Source: Caldimonas mangrovi
GTDB lineage: Bacteria > Pseudomonadota > Gammaproteobacteria > Burkholderiales > Burkholderiaceae_C
DNA length: 64,000 bases
Assembly: GCF_023721835.1 (NCBI RefSeq)
Contig: NZ_JAMKFE010000010.1
Span: 157,980-221,979 of the forward strand
Reading direction: 5' to 3'
How positions within the stretch are numbered: the first letter of the stretch is position 1; every line of letters begins with the position of its first letter. Positions 19,115 through 27,385 of this stretch are shown in pieces. The translations under genes were made by a program, and so were the position numbers. The notes under the pieces are model-generated. The model worked only from the letters and a program-made list of their open reading frames with translations. It searched no databases and was not told the origin of the DNA.

Positions 19115-19968
19115 AACGCAGTGATTTCCGCTTCCTTCATCGGCTGCGCGTACGCTGGGCCGAGGTCGACGCACAGAAAATCGTCTTCAACGGCCACTAT
19201 CTGATGTACTTCGACACCGCGATCTCGGACTACTGGCGAGCGCTCGGGCTGCCGTACCCCGAAGCGCTCGAAGCCTACGGCGGAGACCTGTACGTGAAGA
19301 AGGCGGGCGTCGAATACCACGCGTCCGCCCGCTACGACGACGTGCTTGACGTCGGCATCCGCTCGACGCGCATCGGCAACTCGTCGATGGTGTTCGCGCT
19401 GGCGATCTTCCGGCACGACGAGTTGCTGATCACGGGCGAGCTGGTATACGTCTATGCCGACCCGAAGACGCAGACCTCCATGGCCGTGCCGCAGGAACTG
19501 CGCGACGTGATCGCTGCCTACGAGGCCGGCAAGAGCATGGTCGACGTACGCGTCGGCAGCTGGGACGAACTCGGGCGCGATGCGCAGCTGATCCGCACCG
19601 AGGTGTTCGTGCAGGAGCAGCGCATTCCGGCCGAGATGGAGTGGGACGAGGCCGACCGCGCCTGCGTGCATGCGGTCGCGTACAACCGCTTCGGCATGCC
19701 GCTGGCGACCGGCCGCCTGCTGGAGCACGTGCCGGGCGTTGCGAAGATCGGCCGCATGGCCGCCCGTCGCACGATGCGCGGCGGTGGGGTGGGGCGGGCG
19801 GTGCTGGATGCGCTGATGCGGGCCGCGCGCGAGCGGGGCTACCGCGAGGCGCTGCTGCATGCGCAGACTTCGGCGGCGGCTTTCTACAGCCGGGCGGGGT
19901 TCGTCGAGCGCGGGCCGGAATTCGAGGAGGCCGGTATCCCGCACGTGGAGATGGTCAAGACCCTCTGA
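19111..19968 (+). CDS. Fusion of acyl-CoA thioesterase (YbgC/FadM-like) and GNAT acetyltransferase
   Basis: 285 residues in one frame. Residues 1 to about 135 form a hotdog thioesterase: VRWAEVDAQKIVFNGHYLMYFD carries the 4-hydroxybenzoyl-CoA-thioesterase-type Asp and the N-G-H-Y segment. Residues from about 145 to the end are a GNAT domain: IRTEVFVQEQRIP, then KIGRMAARRTMRGGGVGRAVLDALM with the acetyl-CoA-binding R-G-G-G-V-G loop, then AAFYSRAGF. A fusion implies linked acyl-CoA hydrolysis and acyl transfer, but neither substrate is known. AGGAGG at 19095-19100 lies 10 bases upstream of the ATG. Translationally coupled to the esterase. Confidence 0.85.
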   Translation: MKRSDFRFLHRLRVRWAEVDAQKIVFNGHYLMYFDTAISDYWRALGLPYPEALEAYGGDLYVKKAGVEYHASARYDDVLDVGIRSTRIGNSSMVFALAIFRHDELLITGELVYVYADPKTQTSMAVPQELRDVIAAYEAGKSMVDVRVGSWDELGRDAQLIRTEVFVQEQRIPAEMEWDEADRACVHAVAYNRFGMPLATGRLLEHVPGVAKIGRMAARRTMRGGGVGRAVLDALMRAARERGYREALLHAQTSAAAFYSRAGFVERGPEFEEAGIPHVEMVKTL

Positions 19969-19975
19969 CGGCGCG

Positions 19976-20890
19976 TCAGGCGGTGCGGCGTGCGCGTGCC
20001 GTCTTCAGCGGCCCGGCCGCCGGGCCGGAACTCATCGTGGCGGCCGGCAGCGGCATCGGTGTGGTCGCGCTTTCCTTCTGTTGCGGGGGCCAGTGCTTCA
20101 AGGTCGAACGGCGCAGCAGTGCGACGCCCGGGCCGCGGGTGTTGCTGAAGGTGCGCTCGATCACGTGCGTGACCGTGCGTCGGCGCAGCCGCTCGGTGAT
20201 GACGACGGTCGAACAGCGCGTGCCGTAGCGGCCGTCCGGTGTGCGTATGAACGCCGGCGCCAGCCAGCGTTCCCACTCGATCGGCACGCCGGTGCGCGGC
20301 AGGAATTCGTCGGCGATCTCGGTGCGGTCGCCCAGCGCAAGGAAAAGCTGCTCGGCCAGGGCATCGGCCGACTCGGCCTCTTTCACTGCGCCGCGCACCT
20401 GTTGCTTCAGGCGCTCGACCTTGGGCCATGGCGTGTCGAGCAGCGCGTTCGACAGGCCATAGACGCCGCGCTCGAGCCGTTGCGGAAAGCGCGCACGGTT
20501 CGAGCCCCAGAAACACTCGCCCTGGGCCAGGTCGGCCGCGATCAGATTGAAACCGTTGTGGCCGCTCAAGCCCACCTGCATCCAGAAGCGGTCCATCGGC
20601 AGGTCGCCACGCAGCCACAGCGGCACGATCTCGCCGCGCGACGGTGCCCCGGGGTCGACGTCGGCCGGGTTGCGGATATTCGTCAGCAGGCCCAGGCGGC
20701 CTTCGTTGGTGAGGCCCAGCCAGGTGCCGCCGGCTTTCAGGTCGCGCCCGCCGAGGATCTCCGGGCCGCCGTGGTCCGGTGTCCACCAGCCGAGCCGGTT
20801 CGCCGGGCGGTCGAAGTATTCGTCGCGGTTGGCCGCGATGACGAGCGGAAAGCGCCGGCTGGCGTCGATCGCGACGGCGGCTAGACACAT
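19976..20890 (-). CDS. NRDE family protein
   Basis: 304 residues starting MCLAAVAIDASRRFPLVIAANRDEYFDRP. Both the Cys2 N-terminus and the N-R-D-E motif that names the family (TANGO2-like) are present, as is LGGRDLKAGGTWLGLT. Family members are Ntn-hydrolase-like in fold; heme handling has been proposed for TANGO2, but bacterial function is unclear. The gene starts inside the end of the upstream DUF4936 gene (10-base overlap), so the two are co-translated. Confidence 0.88.
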   Translation of the reverse strand: MCLAAVAIDASRRFPLVIAANRDEYFDRPANRLGWWTPDHGGPEILGGRDLKAGGTWLGLTNEGRLGLLTNIRNPADVDPGAPSRGEIVPLWLRGDLPMDRFWMQVGLSGHNGFNLIAADLAQGECFWGSNRARFPQRLERGVYGLSNALLDTPWPKVERLKQQVRGAVKEAESADALAEQLFLALGDRTEIADEFLPRTGVPIEWERWLAPAFIRTPDGRYGTRCSTVVITERLRRRTVTHVIERTFSNTRGPGVALLRRSTLKHWPPQQKESATTPMPLPAATMSSGPAAGPLKTARARRTA

Positions 20891-21183
20891 GGCACGAACA
20901 CCTCGACGTGGCGCGGCCCCTGCAGCCGGGGGCTCAACGCGAGTGCTGCCGCGGCGATGTCGGTCTCGATCGCCTCGTTCACGCCCTCGGGGTGGGTGTA
21001 GGTCTCCATCCAGGTCTGCATGCCGTCTTTCTCTTGCGGGCGGCGCCACAGTGCGGCCTGCAAGCCGGCGTGACGCTCGCGCAGCGTGTCCTGCATCGCC
21101 TCGACCACGGCCCGCGCAGCGGCTGCGTCGGCCGAGGCGATCCGATAGTAGATGAAAAGGCTGCGCAAGCGGGCGACCCCCAC
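20881..21183 (-). CDS. DUF4936 family protein
   Basis: 100 residues, GTG start. LFIYYRIASADAAAARAVVEAMQ, WMETYTHPEG and a C-terminal RHVEVFVPC match DUF4936, a small betaproteobacterial family with a ferredoxin-like alpha/beta layout. Function unknown. It overlaps the NRDE gene downstream and follows ygfZ on the same strand with a 54-base gap, so it may belong to a ygfZ-DUF4936-NRDE transcript. Confidence 0.85.
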   Translation of the reverse strand: MGVARLRSLFIYYRIASADAAAARAVVEAMQDTLRERHAGLQAALWRRPQEKDGMQTWMETYTHPEGVNEAIETDIAAAALALSPRLQGPRHVEVFVPCV

Positions 21184-21237
21184 GTGAACTAATGGGGCCG
21201 CAGGCCCGGGCGCGGGGTGACGGATTTCACGCCGGAT

Positions 21238-22200
21238 TCAGGTTTCCGTCGGCAATGCATACGGCAACGCCCGCAGCGTGAGCGCTGCACCGTCAGCCGA
21301 CCCGAGGTACAAGCTGCCGCCCTCGGTGGCGGCGATCTTCAGTTCGGCGAACACGCTCCAGTCGCCGCCCGGGGCCGGTGCAGCGTCGACCACCATGCCG
21401 CAGGGCTGGCCCGGATCGGCGCTGTGGAACAGCTCCTGCCCGGCGGCCGCTTCGACCGGCGAGTGCAGCAGAAAGCCGCGCCGTTTCAACGTGCCGCGGT
21501 ATTGGCTGCGGGCGACGACCTCCTGGCCGGGGTAGCAGCCTTTCTTGAAGCTGACGCCGCCGACGGCTTCGAAGTTGACCATCTGCGGGACGAACTGATC
21601 CGCCGTGGCGGCGCTGATCACCGGCACCGCGCTTTCGACCTCGAGCCAGCGCCAGGCGGAAAGGTCGAGAGTGGGCAGCGCGAACGTCGGCAGCGTCGCC
21701 TGCTGGGCGTCGGCGGCCACGAGCCAGAGGTAGCGCGGCAGCCCGGCGGCGTCCGGCAGGCGCACCACGCTGCCGCCGTGCGCGCGGCTTCTGGCCCAGG
21801 GCCGCTGCGGGGCTGCGTCGCCGAGCCAATCGGTCGCGGCCGGCCCCACGAGGCCGAACAGCTGTACGCCGGCGGTGGCGTCCGACAGCTTGGCCTTGGC
21901 ACGCAACACGAACATCGACAGCCGTTTCAGCGAAGGCGCCAGCACCTCGGCGTGGCACAGCAGCAGCACGCGCTCGGGTGTGTCCTTCCAGCCGATGAAG
22001 CCGGCCAGCAACCGGCCCTTCGGCGAGCAGTAGCCGGCAAGCCTCGCATCGGCATCGCCGAGCAGCGAGAAGTCCTGCGTCAGTTGGCTGTGCAGGAAGC
22101 TGGACGCGTCGGTGCCGTCGACGGCGATGACACCCCAGTGGGCCAGGGGCACTGCGCCTTGCGGCGCAGCGGGAGCGGGCAGCGAGCTATCGGTGGTCAT
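21238..22200 (-). CDS. ygfZ: YgfZ-type folate-binding protein for Fe-S cluster repair
   Basis: 320 residues, with the GcvT-like fold and the diagnostic K-G-C-Y-x-G-Q-E motif (FKKGCYPGQEVVARSQYRG). YgfZ uses folate to help maintain certain Fe-S proteins such as MiaB under oxidative stress. LAHWGVIAVDGTDASSFLHSQLTQD is the usual start region. The gene is divergent from mltG across about 114 bases, as in many Burkholderiales. Confidence 0.92.
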   Translation of the reverse strand: MTTDSSLPAPAAPQGAVPLAHWGVIAVDGTDASSFLHSQLTQDFSLLGDADARLAGYCSPKGRLLAGFIGWKDTPERVLLLCHAEVLAPSLKRLSMFVLRAKAKLSDATAGVQLFGLVGPAATDWLGDAAPQRPWARSRAHGGSVVRLPDAAGLPRYLWLVAADAQQATLPTFALPTLDLSAWRWLEVESAVPVISAATADQFVPQMVNFEAVGGVSFKKGCYPGQEVVARSQYRGTLKRRGFLLHSPVEAAAGQELFHSADPGQPCGMVVDAAPAPGGDWSVFAELKIAATEGGSLYLGSADGAALTLRALPYALPTET

Positions 22201-22314
22201 GCCTCCATTATCATCAGCGGCCCATCCACCGGCGCTGCCGTGGTTTCACGGCGCGGCCGTGGCTGCTGCAACGCTCGGTTTCGCCCTCCAACGTTCCATA
22301 GATCGACAGCACCG

Positions 22315-23310
22315 ATGAAACTGTTCCGGCGTCTGCTTGGCATCGTCGTCCTGCTGGCCGTCCTCGCGGCGGCCGCCGTCGCCTGGTGGGTGCACCAGCC
22401 GCTGCCGCTGGCGTCGGCGTCGGTGGAATTCTCGGTGGAACCCGGCATGACACCCCGCCAGATCGCCAACGGCTGGGCGGCTGCAGGGGTTCGGACCTCC
22501 GGCTTCGCGCTGTACGAATGGTTCCGCTGGTCGGGCCAGGCGCGGCGCATCCGCGCGGGCAACTACCAGATCGACGCAGGGACCACCCCACGCGAGTTGT
22601 TGCGCAAGATGGTGCTCGGCGACGAGACGCTGTCGACCGTGCGCCTGATCGAAGGCTGGACCTTCCGTCAGGTGCGCGCCGAGCTCGCCCGCGCACCGGG
22701 CCTCAAGCCTGCGACCCAGACCATGAGCGACGCCGAGATCATGGCGTCGATCGGCGCGCCGGGCCTGCACCCGGAAGGCCGCTTTTTCCCCGACACCTAT
22801 GCCTACAGCCGCGGCAGCACCGATCTGGAGGTGCTGAAGCGTGCCCACCGGGCGATGGACAAGCGCCTGGCCGACGCCTGGGCGCAGCGCGCCGCGAGCG
22901 TGCCGCTGAAGACGCCCGAGGAGGCGCTGATCCTGGCGTCCATCGTCGAGAAGGAGACCGGCGTCGCGACCGACCGCGGCATGGTGTCGGGCGTGTTCAA
23001 CAACCGCCTGCGCATCGGCATGGCCTTGCAGACCGACCCCGCGGTGATCTACGGCGTGGGCGAGAGCTTCGACGGCAATTTGCGCAAGCACCATCTGCAG
23101 ACCGACACCCCGTACAACACCTACACCCGCCCGGGGCTGCCGCCCACGCCGATCTCGATGCCCGGCAAGGCTTCGCTGCTGGCGGCGGTGAGACCCGACA
23201 CGACCAAGGCGCTGTACTTCGTCTCGCGCGGCGACGGCAGCAGCGTGTTCAGCGAGACCCTGGCCGAGCACAATCGCGCGGTAGACAAATACCAGCGGCG
23301 GCGGCGCTGA
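22315..23310 (+). CDS. mltG: Endolytic murein transglycosylase MltG
   Basis: 331 residues. One N-terminal membrane helix (LLGIVVLLAVLAAAAVAWWV), a LysM-like region (VEPGMTPRQIANGWAAAGV), then the YceG domain with catalytic Glu in LASIVEKETG, followed by FNNRLRIGMALQTDPAVIYG and YNTYTRPGLPPTPISMPG. The enzyme cuts nascent glycan strands in the periplasm and sets their length. The ATG at 22315 opens the membrane anchor; upstream in-frame sequence lies antisense to ygfZ and is not homologous. First gene of an mltG-tmk-holB-pilZ run. Confidence 0.94.
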   Translation: MKLFRRLLGIVVLLAVLAAAAVAWWVHQPLPLASASVEFSVEPGMTPRQIANGWAAAGVRTSGFALYEWFRWSGQARRIRAGNYQIDAGTTPRELLRKMVLGDETLSTVRLIEGWTFRQVRAELARAPGLKPATQTMSDAEIMASIGAPGLHPEGRFFPDTYAYSRGSTDLEVLKRAHRAMDKRLADAWAQRAASVPLKTPEEALILASIVEKETGVATDRGMVSGVFNNRLRIGMALQTDPAVIYGVGESFDGNLRKHHLQTDTPYNTYTRPGLPPTPISMPGKASLLAAVRPDTTKALYFVSRGDGSSVFSETLAEHNRAVDKYQRRRR

Positions 23311-23322
23311 GGCGACACATCC

Positions 23323-23934
23323 ATGAGCGGGCTTTTCATCAGCTTCGAAGGCATCGACGGCGCCGGCAAGTCGACGCACGTCCAGGCGGTGGCAGACCGC
23401 CTGCGAGCGGCAGGCCGGGACGTCGTGCTGACGCGCGAGCCAGGGGGGACCCCGCTGGCCGAGCGGTTGCGCGAGATGGTGCTGCATGAGCCGATGGACG
23501 CCCTGACCGAGTCGCTGCTGATCTTTGCGGCGCGGCGCGACCACCTGCAGCAGGTGATCGAGCCTGCGCTGCGGCGCGGCGCGGTCGTGCTGTGCGACCG
23601 CTACACCGACGCCACGTTCGCCTACCAGGGCGCCGGGCGGGGTTTCGATCTTGCGGTGCTGGCACAGCTGGAGCAGTGGGTGCAGCAGGGGCGGCAGCCC
23701 GATCTGACGCTGTGGTTCGACCTGGCCCCGGAGGTGGCGGCGCAACGGCTGGCGCGCGCGCGCGTGCCGGACCGGTTCGAGCAGCAGCCGGCCGAGTTCT
23801 TTCGTCGCGTCAACGAGGGCTACCGGGCACGGGCACGGGCCGACGCGGCGCGGTTCGTGGCGATCGACGCCTCGGCCGAACGCGATGCGGTGTGGCGCGC
23901 CATCGAGTCGGCGCTGCAGGCGCGGGGGTTGTGA
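23323..23934 (+). CDS. tmk: Thymidylate kinase
   Basis: 203 residues. The P-loop [11 protein letters not shown] is at 8-18, the dTMP-binding DR motif is in [20 protein letters not shown], and the LID region is [16 protein letters not shown]. Converts dTMP to dTDP for DNA synthesis. It follows mltG by 12 bases and precedes holB by 4, a conserved order in Burkholderiales. Confidence 0.96.
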   Translation: MSGLFISFEGIDGAGKSTHVQAVADRLRAAGRDVVLTREPGGTPLAERLREMVLHEPMDALTESLLIFAARRDHLQQVIEPALRRGAVVLCDRYTDATFAYQGAGRGFDLAVLAQLEQWVQQGRQPDLTLWFDLAPEVAAQRLARARVPDRFEQQPAEFFRRVNEGYRARARADAARFVAIDASAERDAVWRAIESALQARGL

Positions 23935-23938
23935 ACCG

Positions 23939-24943
23939 ATGAGCTTCTCGCTGCCTTACCCTTGGCTCGAAGCCACGCTGCGCGGATTGCTCGCGACCCA
24001 CCGCGGTCATGCCGTGCTGCTGGCCGGCCCGCAAGGCGTCGGCCAATTCGAACTGGCGCTCGCGCTGGCCCAGGCCTGGCTGTGCGAAAGCGATGCGCCG
24101 GCCCCACCCTGCGGCGTCTGCACCAGCTGCGGGCTGGTGCGGTCTCACACCCACCCCGACCTGGTCGTGCTGCTGCCTGAGGCACTGCAGGAAGAGTTGG
24201 GCTGGGGCTCGGCGGAAGCCGAATCCGAGGCCAAGGCGAGCAAGGCCAAGCCCAGCCGGGAGATCAAGGTCGACGCCTTGCGTCGCGTGGTCGAGTTCGC
24301 GCAGCAGACCAGCTCGCGCGGTGTCGCAAAGGTGGTGCTGGTGCACCCGGCCGAGCGCATGAACGCGATCTCGGCGAACACGCTGCTGAAGACGCTGGAA
24401 GAGCCCCCGGGCCAGGCGCGCTTCGTGTTGAGCACCGAGGCGATCGACGCGCTGCTGCCGACCATCCGCAGCCGCTGCCAGCACCTGCGGCTGTCGCCGC
24501 CCGAGGCCGGCACCGCGTTGCAGTGGCTGCAGGCGCAGGGCATGCCGAACGCCGACGTGCTGCTCGCCGCGGCCGGCGGCCAGCCGGTGACGGCGCTGCA
24601 GCTGAAGCAGCAAGGGCTGGACGCGGCTGCCTGGCTGCAACTGCCAGAGCGGCTGGTCAAGGGCGAGGTCGCGGCGCTCGCCGGCTGGCCGGTGCCGCGG
24701 GCGGTGGACGCGCTGCAAAAGGTGTGTCACGACGCGATGTGCGTGGCCGGCGGCGCGCCGCCGCGCTACTTCTCGAGCGAAGGTTTCCGCAGCATGCGCG
24801 CCAGCATCGACGACCTGGCCGCCTGGTCGCGCGAGCTGCGCCGTGTCGCACGTCACGAAGAGCACCCCTGGAACGCCGGACTGTTGCTGGAGTCGCTTGT
24901 GAGCCAGGCTCGCCGCGCCTTACACTCGGCCACATATGAGTGA
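23939..24943 (+). CDS. holB: DNA polymerase III subunit delta'
   Basis: 334 residues. AAA+ clamp-loader fold: VLLAGPQGVGQFELA occupies the P-loop position, with Lys replaced, as is normal for the non-hydrolysing delta' subunit. A zinc module (CGVCTSCGLV with an upstream Cys) and the sensor region SRCQHLRLSPPE are present. Part of the clamp loader that places the beta clamp on DNA. An acidic/Lys insertion (ESEAKASKAKPSREIK) lies between zinc module and core. The stop overlaps the pilZ start by 8 bases. Confidence 0.93.
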   Translation: MSFSLPYPWLEATLRGLLATHRGHAVLLAGPQGVGQFELALALAQAWLCESDAPAPPCGVCTSCGLVRSHTHPDLVVLLPEALQEELGWGSAEAESEAKASKAKPSREIKVDALRRVVEFAQQTSSRGVAKVVLVHPAERMNAISANTLLKTLEEPPGQARFVLSTEAIDALLPTIRSRCQHLRLSPPEAGTALQWLQAQGMPNADVLLAAAGGQPVTALQLKQQGLDAAAWLQLPERLVKGEVAALAGWPVPRAVDALQKVCHDAMCVAGGAPPRYFSSEGFRSMRASIDDLAAWSRELRRVARHEEHPWNAGLLLESLVSQARRALHSATYE

Positions 24944-25331
24944 GCCCACGACCCGCCCGCCGGCGCCCGCCGCACCGGCCGGTGGCACGCCTGCGCGGCC
25001 CAGCGTCATCCAGCTGGTGTTCCGCGAAAAGGGCGCCCTGTACGCCGCCTACATTTCCGCCTTCGCCGACGGCGGCCTGTTCGTGCCGACGACACGCGAG
25101 TACCGGCTGGGCGAAGACATCTACCTGCTGCTGTCGCTGCCGGAAGATCCGCAGCGCTACCCGGTCGCCGGCAAGGTGGCCTGGATCACCCCGGCCAACG
25201 CCTCGGGCGGGCGCACGCAGGGTGTCGGAGTGCGCTTCCCGAGCGACGAGAAGTCGCGTCTGCTGAAGGTCAAGATCGAGGAGCTGCTCGGCACCGCGAT
25301 CCAGTCGGCCAAACCCACGCAGACCATCTGA
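24936..25331 (+). CDS. pilZ: PilZ-domain type IV pilus protein
   Basis: 131 residues. A single PilZ domain (IQLVFREKGALYAAYISAFADGGLFVPT, GEDIYLLLSLPEDPQRYPVAGKVAWI, GVGVRFP) after a Pro/Ala-rich leader. The family PilZ of type IV pili lacks the c-di-GMP-binding RxxxR N-terminal motif, and none is visible here, so it is the pilus-assembly rather than receptor type. Overlaps holB, as in other beta- and gammaproteobacteria. Confidence 0.88.
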   Translation: MSEPTTRPPAPAAPAGGTPARPSVIQLVFREKGALYAAYISAFADGGLFVPTTREYRLGEDIYLLLSLPEDPQRYPVAGKVAWITPANASGGRTQGVGVRFPSDEKSRLLKVKIEELLGTAIQSAKPTQTI

Positions 25332-25418
25332 CCACGGCTGCTGCGCGCATTTCCGCTCGCGTGTAGGCTGTCGGTCTTCCTTCCTCATTTCGATCGCCGC
25401 GTCGCGGCGGGACGCTGC

Positions 25419-26207
25419 ATGTTCGTCGACTCCCATTGCCACCTGAGCTTTCCTGAACTGACCGAGAACCTGGACGCCATTCGCGACGCGATGGCCGCTG
25501 CGCAAGTCGATCGCGCGCTGTGCATCTGCACCACGCTGGAGGAGTTCCCAGAGGTGCACGCGCTGGCAAGGCGCTATGACAACTTCTGGGCCAGCGCCGG
25601 CGTGCACCCCGACAACGAGGGTGTGCAGGAACCGAGCGTCGAGCAACTGGTGGAACTGGCGCAGCGCGAAAAAGTGGTTGCGGTCGGCGAAACCGGGCTC
25701 GACTACTACCGCCTGAATGGCCGCAGCGTGGCGGACATGGAGTGGCAGCGCGAGCGCTTTCGCTGCCACATCCGCGCCGCCAGGCAGGTGGACAAGCCGC
25801 TCGTCATCCACACACGCAGCGCGTCGGATGACACGCTGGCGATCCTGCGCGAAGAAGGCGGCGACACGGCCGGCGGCGTGTTCCATTGCTTCACCGAGAC
25901 CCAGGCGGTGGCCGACGCCGGGCTCGATCTCGGCTTCTATATTTCTTTTTCGGGCATCCTGACCTTTCGCAACGCTGAAGACCTGCGCCAGGTGGCCCGC
26001 CGTGTGCCTCTGGACCGCTGCCTGATCGAAACCGACAGCCCTTACCTGGCGCCGGTGCCGTACCGGGGCAAGACCAACAACCCGTCCTACGTGCCTTACG
26101 TGGCACGCCAGATCGCCGAGTTGAAGGGCGTGTCGGTGGAGGAGGTTGCCGAGGCCACCAGCCGGAACTTCGAGCGGTTGTTCAAGGTCGGCACAGCTCG
26201 AGGTTGA
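25419..26207 (+). CDS. tatD: TatD-family metal-dependent deoxyribonuclease
   Basis: 262 residues. TIM-barrel amidohydrolase signature: H-x-H in FVDSHCHLSF, Glu in VGETGLDYYR, His in LVIHTRSASDD and VFHCFTE, and Asp in LIETDSPYLAPVPYRGKTNNPSY at the end. TatD proteins are 3'-5' exonucleases or D-aminoacyl hydrolase-like enzymes of DNA repair and quality control. Same strand and neighbourhood as holB-pilZ with an 87-base gap. Confidence 0.93.
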   Translation: MFVDSHCHLSFPELTENLDAIRDAMAAAQVDRALCICTTLEEFPEVHALARRYDNFWASAGVHPDNEGVQEPSVEQLVELAQREKVVAVGETGLDYYRLNGRSVADMEWQRERFRCHIRAARQVDKPLVIHTRSASDDTLAILREEGGDTAGGVFHCFTETQAVADAGLDLGFYISFSGILTFRNAEDLRQVARRVPLDRCLIETDSPYLAPVPYRGKTNNPSYVPYVARQIAELKGVSVEEVAEATSRNFERLFKVGTARG

Positions 26208-26264
26208 CTTGAGGTTTCTTGCCCAAGTGCTTGTCCGCAAAGAAAAACATCGACAAGGAAAATG

Positions 26265-26936
26265 ATGAGAAACTGGTTGAAGAAACTTGTTTATCTCGGT
26301 GTCCTGGCTGGAGTTTCTTCTGCTTCTGCAGGATCGTACGAAGATTTCTTCCGTGCCATCAAGCGAGACGACGGCGCGACCGTGCAGGAGTTGCTGCAGC
26401 GCGGCTTCGACCCGAACACCGTCGATCCGGAGGGGCGTGGCGGCCTGTTGATCGCATTGCAGGAGCCTTCGCTCAAGGCTGCCGACGCGCTGATGCAGCA
26501 TCCGCAGGTCGACGTCAATCGCCTCAATGCCGTGGGCGAGTCGCCGCTGATGATGGCGGCACTGAAAGGACAACTCGACTGGTGCAAGCGCCTCATCGAG
26601 CGGGGCGCCGACATCAACAAGACCGGGTGGACACCGCTGCACTATGCGGCGACCAGCGGCAACATGCCGATCATCGAGCTGCTGCTGGAACACCACGCCT
26701 TCATCGACGCCGAGTCGCCGAATGGCACGACGCCGCTGATGATGGCTGCCCGCTATGGCAGCGAGGACTCGGCGCGCCAGCTGATGGCGGCGGGCGCCGA
26801 CCCGACGATGCGCAACGAACGCGAGTTGAATGCGGCCGATTTCGCGCGCAGCGTCAACCGCGAGCAACTGGCCCAGGCGCTGGAAGGCTATGCGCGCGAA
26901 TACGCCGCCCGCAATGGCAGCGCGGGAAAACGCTAG
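26265..26936 (+). CDS. Exported ankyrin-repeat protein
   Basis: 223 residues. A signal peptide (WLKKLVYLGVLAGVSSASA) precedes about five ankyrin repeats (DDGATVQELLQRGFDPN, GESPLMMAALKGQLDWCKRLIERGADIN, GWTPLHYAATSGNMPIIELLLEHHAFID, GTTPLMMAARYGSEDSARQLMAAGADPT). Periplasmic protein-interaction role likely; partner unknown. AAGGA at 26255-26259 favours the second of two adjacent ATGs (26265 over 26262). A downstream companion of tatD in many Burkholderiales. Confidence 0.88.
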   Translation: MRNWLKKLVYLGVLAGVSSASAGSYEDFFRAIKRDDGATVQELLQRGFDPNTVDPEGRGGLLIALQEPSLKAADALMQHPQVDVNRLNAVGESPLMMAALKGQLDWCKRLIERGADINKTGWTPLHYAATSGNMPIIELLLEHHAFIDAESPNGTTPLMMAARYGSEDSARQLMAAGADPTMRNERELNAADFARSVNREQLAQALEGYAREYAARNGSAGKR

Positions 26937-27036
26937 TGGGAGAAAATCCGACACCGCGATTGGTGCAGGCCTGACTGTTACCTGAAGATACGCGGTCCTA
27001 AAGTCGGCTGCATGGTCGTTCCCATGGAGATGACAC

Positions 27037-27282
27037 ATGCAAACTCCCGAACCCGCCGCGCCGGAACCTGTCGCCCCCGCAGTCGCGCCCAACCCGTTCG
27101 CGCTGATGATGGACCCGCGATCGGTGCTGGACGTGGTCGAGCATTCGCAGAGGCTGGCCAGACTGAAGAGCCGCATCTATCGCCCGCTCGACAAGCCGGC
27201 GTCCGGCAAGGCCGAGGGTGCGACCACGGCGTTCGACCACGGCATCGAGATCGAGCCGGAGTTCGTCGAACTGCCTGAATGA
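27037..27282 (+). CDS. Small conserved-looking hypothetical protein
   Basis: 81 residues: a Pro/Ala/Glu-rich N-terminal 20, then NPFALMMDPRSVLDVVEHSQRLARLKSRIYRPLD, likely one amphipathic helix, and an acidic end (EIEPEFVELPE). GGAG at 27024-27027 is placed 9 bases before the ATG. The composition fits the third-position GC of neighbours, so it is probably real. I do not recognise a family with a known role. It sits between the ankyrin and HD-GYP genes on the same strand. Confidence 0.65.
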   Translation: MQTPEPAAPEPVAPAVAPNPFALMMDPRSVLDVVEHSQRLARLKSRIYRPLDKPASGKAEGATTAFDHGIEIEPEFVELPE

Positions 27283-27385
27283 ACCCGCCTGGCTGGTGCC
27301 GGGCCGGCGCGCAGACAAGAAACAGCTAACAGCATCCGCAGGCCCGGGCCGTTCCGGCGCCTCGCCGTGACCGTGGCAGAGGCCG

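Noticed and set aside
23939..24943. Loss of the P-loop Lys in the clamp-loader subunit as a sign of a pseudogene
   Set aside because: Delta' subunits naturally lack a working P-loop; the protein is otherwise full length.
24657..27176. An 839-codon open frame antisense to holB, pilZ, tatD and the ankyrin gene
   Set aside because: It spans several well-supported genes and shows no family signature.
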